From an uncultured Bacilli bacterium (GTDB lineage: Bacteria; Bacillota_I; Bacilli_A; RF39; UBA660), in the NCBI GenBank assembly GCA_947630885.1, contig CANRJI010000019.1, positions 1 through 14,321 on the forward strand: a stretch of DNA of 14,321 bases. Direction: 5' to 3'. How positions within the stretch are numbered: position 1 is the first letter of the stretch; every line of letters begins with the position of its first letter. Shown piece by piece: positions 6,302-11,954 of this stretch. The notes under the pieces were generated by a model. It did no database searches, was not told where the DNA came from, and saw only the letters and a program-made list of their open reading frames with translations. The translations under genes and the position numbers were made by a program.

Positions 6302-6877
6302 TTACAAATCTAATTCGCCTTCTAAAAACAAATTTCCAATATTAACAAATTCCTTCATAACTTGTTTTCTTCCTACTTCTGATAAATACCATGAATCTTT
6401 TCCAATATTTCTTCCATCGACAATTCCATAAAAATCACATTTTGAAATTGGAAAATGATGTCTTTTAGCATTCATATAAAATCTTCGTGCTACAAAAGCT
6501 TTAGCAATTCGAAGAATATGATTATAACTATTAATATCGATAAGTTTATTAATATTCTTTAAAAGAAGAGGATTTTCAATATACTTATCATCGATAATTA
6601 TTTTATTTTTAAGACCTTTTCCCTTTAAATAACTAACTAGTAAACCAGCTGAATCATTTTCATCTTCACCATGTCCAGCACATATCAAAAATGTTGTATC
6701 ATCATCAATAATCTTTTTATCATACATTCTTTTCATATCGCCAGCGACTGATTCTTCAGCATAGTCAGCATTAATGATAAGTAAATCGTAATATGTAAGT
6801 TCTTCAAAGTTTTTTCCAATAAATATAAAATCTGTTATGTTAGCAATATTATCTTTCATCATAATTTTTCCATTCAC
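6302..6877 (-). CDS. YdcF-like protein (DUF218, ElyC/SanA/YdcF family)
   Basis: This 191-residue protein matches the shorter, soluble YdcF-like branch of DUF218. The family has a Rossmann-like fold and is suspected to act in envelope or nucleotide chemistry; no reaction is established. Family features here are the early YYDLLIINADYAEESVAGDMKR (29-50), FLICAGHGEDENDSAGLLVSYL (63-84), ILRIAKAFVARRFYMNAKRHHFP (121-143), and a C-terminal block with VDGRNIGKDSWYLSEVGRKQVMKEFVNIG (153-181) ending EGELDL. The GTG start overlaps the upstream stop as GTGA, which favours coupled translation; ATG codons at residues 6 and 7 are alternatives. It is last in a four-gene unit with a CPBP protease and a DUF4190-like membrane protein, which hints at an envelope-related role, by context only. 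Confidence 0.72.
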   Translation of the reverse strand: MNGKIMMKDNIANITDFIFIGKNFEELTYYDLLIINADYAEESVAGDMKRMYDKKIIDDDTTFLICAGHGEDENDSAGLLVSYLKGKGLKNKIIIDDKYIENPLLLKNINKLIDINSYNHILRIAKAFVARRFYMNAKRHHFPISKCDFYGIVDGRNIGKDSWYLSEVGRKQVMKEFVNIGNLFLEGELDL

Positions 6878-7215
6878 TTTCTTTTTAGTATTGATACTTC
6901 ATCTTCGTTAGTTAACAAATAATAGCCATAATCGACATTATATGCTCCTAAATAAGAAGTATCATTTACATAATCACTAATAATTACCAAATTAAGTCTT
7001 TCAGGTAATAAATATTTCTTAATCTCATTTTTCATATTATATAAATATCCATCATCATTTGATAATTCCTCTTTATTTAAATAAACATAATTTAAATAAG
7101 CATTAGCATTTTGTGTATAATCGACATAAGCTAAAAGATAATAATCTTCTTTTTCCATAATTAAGTAATCAAATAATTTTTCACATTCTATTTCTACTGC
7201 ATAATTAGTATTCAT
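6874..7215 (-). CDS. Acidic, Tyr-rich protein of unknown function
   Basis: I do not recognise this protein. From the ATG at 7215 it has 113 residues; a TTG five codons earlier (7230) is an alternative start, and neither has a good Shine-Dalgarno site. It is soluble in appearance, rich in Tyr, Asp and Asn, with no signal peptide or membrane helix. The pattern of YYLLAYVDYTQNANAYLNYVYL, LNLVIISDYVND and YNVDYGYYLLTNEDEVSILK suggests a small alpha/beta protein. It lies between the CPBP protease gene and the ydcF-like gene and overlaps the latter by 4 nt if that starts at GTG, so it is co-expressed with them. No function is proposed. Confidence 0.7.
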   Translation of the reverse strand: MNTNYAVEIECEKLFDYLIMEKEDYYLLAYVDYTQNANAYLNYVYLNKEELSNDDGYLYNMKNEIKKYLLPERLNLVIISDYVNDTSYLGAYNVDYGYYLLTNEDEVSILKRK

Positions 7216-7250
7216 ATTCGTTAATACCAAATTATCTTTATCATTTTTTG

Positions 7251-8225
7251 TTAGTTTTGATAATTAATCATATATTCATCATAATTATCAGTAGTAACCG
7301 CATAATTATCTAAATAAAGTTCCTTATACTCGTATGTATTACCAATTTTTGCTGTAAATGAAGCACTTACAATTAAGAATATCAAATAAAAGATAATACT
7401 CAAAATAGCACAGGTAATTATATCACTTTTCTTTGGTTTAGCATCAATATCTTTAACATAAGGAATAATATTTACAAGTTCTGCGCCCATCATAAGTATC
7501 GTAAATATTAAGCCAATTACTGAAAAACTACTAAGTACTTCAGTTTTATCACTAATTGGAGCAACCACTCCTAAATATAGAGAAAAGTCCCATAGTCCAT
7601 GCAAAAGAACAACTGACCAAATATTTTTTGTCTTATAATAAATGACGCCAAAGATAGTTCCTAAAGCAGCAGCATTAATAATCTGTGTAATTGTAAGTAT
7701 AGGATTTTGACCTACTACAAAAATATTTCCTAGATGCATAAGTCCAAAAATAATACCACTTATAATAATTGAATACCAAATCCCTTTTTTATTATCGCCA
7801 TATCGCTCTAAAAACTCGTTAAGAAGCCATCCACGACATAGAAACTCTTCGCAGAGACCAACGAGAAAACAACCGATAACAACATTAATTATTGTCAAGC
7901 CACTTTTAAATCCACCGGCATAAACACCATATAAAAGCATGAATAAAATAGACCCTAAAAGATAAAATAAGCCATAGAATAACCCTACTCCAATTTTTTC
8001 TTTCTTCTCTGTAAAAATATATCCATTCTTAAAAATAAGTAAGACAATAAATACCATAACCGCTAATATAGCTTCACTAACAACTAAATTACCTTGAGGA
8101 TGATTTGAAATTGTATAATATATTAAATTGCCTCCATAACCCCAAATAATACCTTCAGTAATAAATAAAAAGATAATAATCATTAATAATGTAAACAAAA
8201 TAACATTAGGCTTCTTCTTTTTCAC
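7251..8225 (-). CDS. CPBP family intramembrane glutamic endopeptidase
   Basis: This is a 324-residue polytopic membrane protein of the CPBP (Abi/CAAX protease-like, Rce1-type) family. Members cleave substrates within the membrane and are often linked to bacteriocin immunity or surface-protein processing. The catalytic motifs are intact: CEEFLCRGW with E126, E127 and R131, FGLMHLGN with H164, and HGLWDFSLY with H209 and D213. About eight hydrophobic segments are visible, from 8-27 through 274-296, leaving a hydrophilic C-terminal tail of about 30 residues. The start is GTG at 8225, with AGGAG 7 nt upstream; that site overlaps the stop of the DUF4190-like gene 10 nt away, so the genes are co-transcribed. 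The substrate is unknown. Confidence 0.9.
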   Translation of the reverse strand: MKKKKPNVILFTLLMIIIFLFITEGIIWGYGGNLIYYTISNHPQGNLVVSEAILAVMVFIVLLIFKNGYIFTEKKEKIGVGLFYGLFYLLGSILFMLLYGVYAGGFKSGLTIINVVIGCFLVGLCEEFLCRGWLLNEFLERYGDNKKGIWYSIIISGIIFGLMHLGNIFVVGQNPILTITQIINAAALGTIFGVIYYKTKNIWSVVLLHGLWDFSLYLGVVAPISDKTEVLSSFSVIGLIFTILMMGAELVNIIPYVKDIDAKPKKSDIITCAILSIIFYLIFLIVSASFTAKIGNTYEYKELYLDNYAVTTDNYDEYMINYQN

Positions 8226-8235
8226 TTAAATACTC

Positions 8236-8601
8236 CTATTTTTCCTTTTGATCTTCTCTTAAATATATATTTGGAACTTCTATTTCGACTCCATTATACA
8301 TACAAGTTGAAGTCTCATCACCATTATCGATGCAATTAGTAGCATTGCTTATTCCAACAAAGCCAATCAGTGCCAAACATAAAAAAATTAGCGAAATAAT
8401 ACCAATAACAATACCAGAAATTGCTAATCCCTTAGCTTCCTTTTTGCTCATAAATCCTAAAATTATACTAGCAATTGCTAATATTACAAAGACAACAACA
8501 AAAATTTCAGCAGTTTTAATGTTTGATGGAGACAACAGAAGAGGAAATAAAGATACTAACGAAAGTACAAGCGATGCTGTCCCCATTTTTTTCTTATCCA
8601 T
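8236..8601 (-). CDS. DUF4190-like small membrane protein
   Basis: This 121-residue protein has three hydrophobic segments, at about residues 8-24, 32-51 and 58-85. The repeated glycine-rich pattern (GTASLVLSLVSL, then AKGLAISGIVIGIISLIFLC) is typical of DUF4190 and related small membrane proteins. A roughly 35-residue tail on the far side of the membrane carries two Cys (NATNCIDNGDETSTCMYNGV) that could form a disulphide, then VEIEVPNIYLREDQ. The start at 8601 follows AAAGGA at a rather long 10-nt spacing. It is the first gene of a four-gene unit, with a TTGCAA-17-TATAAT promoter just upstream, and precedes the CPBP protease by 10 nt. Family function is unknown; that it is a partner or substrate of the protease is speculation. 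Confidence 0.75.
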   Translation of the reverse strand: MDKKKMGTASLVLSLVSLFPLLLSPSNIKTAEIFVVVFVILAIASIILGFMSKKEAKGLAISGIVIGIISLIFLCLALIGFVGISNATNCIDNGDETSTCMYNGVEIEVPNIYLREDQKEK

Positions 8602-8650
8602 AAAATCATCATCCTTTCTTATCGATAATAATTAATCTATTATCAATTTA

Positions 8651-8679
8651 ATTATATATTATCATCATTTCAATTGCAA
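8651..8679 (-). promoter_or_regulatory. Promoter of the DUF4190-CPBP-orf113-ydcF unit
   Basis: On the minus strand, -35 TTGCAA (8674-8679), 17-nt spacer, and a perfect -10 TATAAT (8651-8656). The start would be near 8644, about 43 nt before the ATG at 8601. Confidence 0.6.
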
Positions 8680-8721
8680 GTATTTAGCAAAGCTAAATTT
8701 TTAACTAAAAATAGTATTCCA

Positions 8722-10221
8722 TTATTTTTTCTCATTTATAATCGGTAAAAGATGCTTTTCCCACTTCTTTATTACTTCCATTTCATCTTTATCTACTTCA
8801 TTATTAAATTTTGTCTTGGCTTGCACTACCTTCCCATTACGAACTTCAATCGTTACAAGTGATTTATCTTTACTATCTTTTAATCTCATAAAATAAATTT
8901 GACACTCATTATCTCCTATCTTTTCCGAATATAATCGAACACAATTATTCATCTGCGTGCTCTCGTCAATTAGACTGCTAATATTACTTGCAGGAAAAAT
9001 AACATATTTATCATCATTATAAATATTAAGTTCTAATAATTCTGATAAATTTTTAATTTTATCATCGAGTAAAGGATTAGTAACCAAAGTAAATTCAAGT
9101 AGGATTTTATCATGACTATCAAGTAAATTTTGCGGAAATAAAACTTCCTTATCTTTCATATCAAAGCCCATTTTCTTACAAGCATCTAAATAGTCAAGAT
9201 ATTCATAAGTATACATTTCTCCTAATCCTTGTTTTTGCAAATATTCTAATAATTGATAAGGTGAAAGATACTCCCATACCCTATCAATACAGTCAAAAAA
9301 TTCACACATATAGCGAAGTAACTTTTCATTGTTCGTTGGATACTGTTTCATTATTTCTAGTTCATAAGACGTTATATTAATTTTTTTCATAAATGGTAAA
9401 TACTTTTTATCTACACCAAATGTTTTACTAAAACTTCCCTGATATTTAATATCATCAATACCTTCTCCAAAAGCTAAATTAAATAGTCCCATCTTTATCA
9501 AGTATTCAAATTCCTTATGCATAATAGGATTAAAAGTTAGCATTTTTAAATTAATTGGTACTTGAAATAGATAATTTTTACCAAGCCATATATTGCTATT
9601 TTGATATAACTTACTTTTCTTTAACTCTTCCAAATTATCTAAATATAAGAAAGAATATAAGTTTTCCTCAAAAAAAGCATGGAGTAAATCATCATTATAT
9701 TTTCTATCTAAATAAAATTTTTTTAAATTATCATAACCATAAAAAAGATCTTCTTTTATATCAAATATTCCCTTATCTTCTATTAAATATATTTTATCTA
9801 CTATAAGATTACTCTTAAGACATAAATTTTCCTTATACATTATTTCATATAAACTCGTTTGATATTTACTTCCATAACTAATTTTTTCACACATAACATA
9901 TAAAAGAATTTTATCAGAAACAACATCAAAAAAATAAAAATAAAGATTTTCTATAAAATTTCCTATTTCCTTAATATCAACCTGAATAATGTATTTATTA
10001 TCTCTATCCGAAGAAAAAGAATCGTTATCCATTACTTCCTTAAGATCTTTTAAATAGTACTTCTTTTCTGTTTCAACATCTTGTAATAAAAGCATATTAT
10101 TTACTTCTTCGATAAATTGGTAAAAATAACGAGGTAAACTATTAACATCCAAATAAAGACTATCATTTTCCATATCCATGATTCTTCGAAAATTATTACT
10201 AAAATATAACTGTCTTGTCAT
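8722..10221 (-). CDS. PcfJ-like domain protein
   Basis: From the ATG at 10221 (GGTGG 5 nt upstream) this encodes 499 residues; TTG and GTG codons at 10233 and 10230 are weaker starts. The C-terminal ~90 residues resemble the PcfJ-like domain, named after a protein of the conjugative plasmid pCF10: QMNNCVRLYSEKIGDNECQI, YFMRLKDSKDKSLVTIEVRN and VVQAKTKFNNEVD reproduce the family order of an NCV-Y motif, a MRL strand, TIEV, and a final Q-x-K-x-K-x-N segment. Family function is unknown. The N-terminal ~400 residues are Leu-, Tyr- and Asp-rich, apparently alpha-helical and cytoplasmic, and I recognise no domain there. It is monocistronic, with the rnc terminator before it. There are no conjugation genes around it, so a chromosomal role or relic of an element is possible. 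Confidence 0.68.
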   Translation of the reverse strand: MTRQLYFSNNFRRIMDMENDSLYLDVNSLPRYFYQFIEEVNNMLLLQDVETEKKYYLKDLKEVMDNDSFSSDRDNKYIIQVDIKEIGNFIENLYFYFFDVVSDKILLYVMCEKISYGSKYQTSLYEIMYKENLCLKSNLIVDKIYLIEDKGIFDIKEDLFYGYDNLKKFYLDRKYNDDLLHAFFEENLYSFLYLDNLEELKKSKLYQNSNIWLGKNYLFQVPINLKMLTFNPIMHKEFEYLIKMGLFNLAFGEGIDDIKYQGSFSKTFGVDKKYLPFMKKINITSYELEIMKQYPTNNEKLLRYMCEFFDCIDRVWEYLSPYQLLEYLQKQGLGEMYTYEYLDYLDACKKMGFDMKDKEVLFPQNLLDSHDKILLEFTLVTNPLLDDKIKNLSELLELNIYNDDKYVIFPASNISSLIDESTQMNNCVRLYSEKIGDNECQIYFMRLKDSKDKSLVTIEVRNGKVVQAKTKFNNEVDKDEMEVIKKWEKHLLPIINEKK

Positions 10222-10261
10222 TTTAACCACCAATAACTATATTTAATTTATGTGTAAACAA

Positions 10262-10284
10262 AAGCAAGAAAATATCTCTTGCTT
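10262..10284 (-). terminator. Intrinsic terminator of the trmB-rnc operon
   Basis: AAGCAAGA (10262-10269) and TCTTGCTT (10277-10284) form a perfect 8-bp stem with a 7-nt loop. The minus-strand T-rich tail is TTGTTT, directly after the TT that ends the stem. The stem overlaps the rnc stop codon (10283-10285). Confidence 0.75.
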
Positions 10285-10942
10285 ACTTAAAACTTTCTAT
10301 TTTAGCTCGCTTACTAAGGGCATCTCGTGCAGCTTCTTGCTCTGAAGCCTTTTTACTATTTCCTGTCCCTTTACCCATAATAATTCCATCAATTTTAACA
10401 ACAGACGTAAACCTTTTATTGTGGGCAGGTCCTTCTTCTCCAACTACTTCATAAGTAACAGATTGCTTAACTGTCTGTACATATTCTTGAAGAGTCGATT
10501 TATAATCATGAAGAAAATCAACTTCCTTATCAATATATTTTACAATAATATCTAAGACAAACTTTCTCGTAAAATCAAAGCCTTGATCTAAATACAAAGC
10601 TGCGATAAAAGCTTCAAAAACATCAGCGAGAATCGTTTGATTAAGTGCCTCCCCACTACCTAATCTAATATCCATATCCAAACCAATTTCTTTAGCATAT
10701 GTTGCACAAGCTTCTTCACAGACATAAGAAGCTCTCATTCTCGTCATGACACCTTCTTCTAATTTTCTTTCTTTATATAAATATTCACTAATAATAATTT
10801 CTAAAACCGCATCTCCTAAAAACTCTAATCTTTCATAGTTAGTATAACTAGGATTTTCATTCGTAAAAGAAGAATGCGTAACTGCCGCTGTATAAAGATT
10901 CATATTTGTTGGATTAATATCCAAATTTTTAAACACTTTCAT
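10283..10942 (-). CDS. rnc: Ribonuclease III
   Basis: RNase III is the double-strand-specific endonuclease that processes rRNA precursors and structured mRNAs and acts as a dimer. The 219-residue protein has the family signature ERLEFLGDAVLE (37-48) with D44, the second catalytic cluster ADVFEAFIAALYLD (106-119) with D107 and E110, and a C-terminal dsRNA-binding domain (about 146-212: DYKSTLQEYVQ, then KIDGIIMGKGTGNSKKASEQ and AARDAL). AAGGAG lies 6 nt upstream of the ATG, inside the last codons of trmB; the gap to trmB is only 3 nt, so translation is probably coupled. The usual Bacillota neighbours (smc, acpP) are absent; here it pairs with trmB. The assignment is firm. Confidence 0.97.
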   Translation of the reverse strand: MKVFKNLDINPTNMNLYTAAVTHSSFTNENPSYTNYERLEFLGDAVLEIIISEYLYKERKLEEGVMTRMRASYVCEEACATYAKEIGLDMDIRLGSGEALNQTILADVFEAFIAALYLDQGFDFTRKFVLDIIVKYIDKEVDFLHDYKSTLQEYVQTVKQSVTYEVVGEEGPAHNKRFTSVVKIDGIIMGKGTGNSKKASEQEAARDALSKRAKIESFK

Positions 10943-10945
10943 ATT

Positions 10946-11575
10946 CTACTCCTTACTTGCTTCTAAATAATTAATTTTTTGCCCCATACTGACAAACTTA
11001 TCTTCATACTCTGTCGTTATAATATCATCTTTGTCACTATGTAAATCATAACTTACATAATCTATCATATAGCCATATTCTTTAAATGATTCCAGAGAAA
11101 AATCAAATAGACTTCTATTATCTGTTTTCATGATAATTTTCTTTTTCCCTTTAAATATTTTATCGTATCTTTCTAAAAATACCCTGCTTGTAAGTCTTCT
11201 TTTACTATGTCTTTCTTTAGGCCAAGGATCCGAAAAATTTAAATATATTAACGATATTTCTTTATCAAATATTTCTTCAATTAGACGAGCGTCCATTCTC
11301 ACTAAATATAAATTATTTAGTTCTAATTCATTAGTTTTTTCGACTCCCCTTAATATTACCGAATCATATTTTTCAATACCAATATAATTAATATTAGGAT
11401 TATTTAGAGCATTTTCAATTAAAAACTTTCCTTTACCCATTCCAATTTCAATATAAATAGGATTATTATTACCAAATAACTTCTTCCATCTTCCCCGATA
11501 CTCATTAGGATTATTTATAAAATATTTCCCTTTAATAATCTTTTCACTTGCACCTTTAATATTTTTTAATCTCAT
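10946..11575 (-). CDS. trmB: tRNA (guanine46-N7)-methyltransferase
   Basis: TrmB uses S-adenosylmethionine to make m7G at position 46 in the tRNA variable loop. The 209-residue protein has the SAM motif YIEIGMGKGKF (41-51), the ribose-binding acidic residue in IGIEKYD (65-71), RMDAR (93-97), the TrmB signature FSDPWPKERHSKRRLT (114-129) with D116, and TDN (151-153) plus TEYEDKF (188-194) near the end. The start is ATG at 11575, with a modest GAGAG site 3 nt upstream; the first residues MRLKNIKGA are typical of the family. An extended -10 promoter lies at 11594-11602. It is the first gene of a two-gene operon with rnc. The assignment is firm. Confidence 0.96.
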   Translation of the reverse strand: MRLKNIKGASEKIIKGKYFINNPNEYRGRWKKLFGNNNPIYIEIGMGKGKFLIENALNNPNINYIGIEKYDSVILRGVEKTNELELNNLYLVRMDARLIEEIFDKEISLIYLNFSDPWPKERHSKRRLTSRVFLERYDKIFKGKKKIIMKTDNRSLFDFSLESFKEYGYMIDYVSYDLHSDKDDIITTEYEDKFVSMGQKINYLEASKE

Positions 11576-11593
11576 AATCTCTCACACATTTTC

Positions 11594-11602
11594 ATTATAA
11601 CA
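11594..11602 (-). promoter_or_regulatory. Extended -10 promoter of trmB-rnc
   Basis: On the minus strand, TGTTATAAT is a perfect TATAAT with an extended TGT. No good -35 is visible at 16-18 nt spacing, as is common for extended -10 promoters. The start would be near 11587, and the leader before the trmB ATG is about 12 nt. Confidence 0.55.
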
Positions 11603-11627
11603 CGTTTATCACCTAAAAGAAATAAAA

Positions 11628-11655
11628 AGTTCAAGTATTTTTAGATACTAGAACT
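11628..11655 (-). terminator. Terminator of the HA-repeat operon
   Basis: AGTTCAAGTA (11628-11637) and TACTAGAACT (11646-11655) pair over 10 bp with one T-T mismatch and an 8-nt loop. The minus-strand tail after the stem is TTTTATTTC. The arm contains the stop codon of the small downstream gene (11648-11650). Confidence 0.65.
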
Positions 11656-11953
11656 CTTCTTTTCCATCAATTATCTCATCCAAATATCGCATATCATTAC
11701 CTATTATATAGACAAATTTATCGCCTAGTTTTTCTCTAAGTTTTATTATTCCCTTTTCTACCTCTTCAACTGTCATAAAAAAGATTTCTATGTAATTTAA
11801 AATAATATCATTAATAAAATAAAAATTATATTTCTTTAAAACATTATATATTTTTCCAAAATTAGTTTCATCGAGCATCATCAAATAGTCATAATCATAA
11901 TTATTGATAACTAAATCATAGTATATAGAACTCAAATATTTTTGCAAAAACAT
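11648..11953 (-). CDS. Small protein of unknown function, partner of the HA-repeat gene
   Basis: I do not recognise this protein. The preferred start is ATG at 11953 (101 residues, MFLQKYLSS). It follows the stop of the HA-repeat gene by a single base, and GGAG lies 10 nt upstream inside that gene. An ATG three codons earlier (11962) overlaps the previous gene but has GGAG only 1 nt away. The product is Tyr-rich and probably helical, with no membrane segment or signal peptide. The N-terminal part has YYDLVINNYDYDYLMMLDET; the C-terminal part is charged (VEEVEKGIIKLREKLGDKFV) and ends in DEIIDGKEEF. Tight coupling to the repeat gene and a shared terminator suggest a joint function that the sequence does not reveal. 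Confidence 0.72.
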   Translation of the reverse strand: MFLQKYLSSIYYDLVINNYDYDYLMMLDETNFGKIYNVLKKYNFYFINDIILNYIEIFFMTVEEVEKGIIKLREKLGDKFVYIIGNDMRYLDEIIDGKEEF

Positions 11954-11954
11954 T

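Noticed and set aside
8682..8698. Hairpin ATTTAGC-AAA-GCTAAAT after the PcfJ-like gene
   Set aside because: Its T-run follows on the plus strand, where no gene ends. On the minus strand no T-tract follows and it abuts the next promoter, so it is not a convincing terminator for the PcfJ-like gene.
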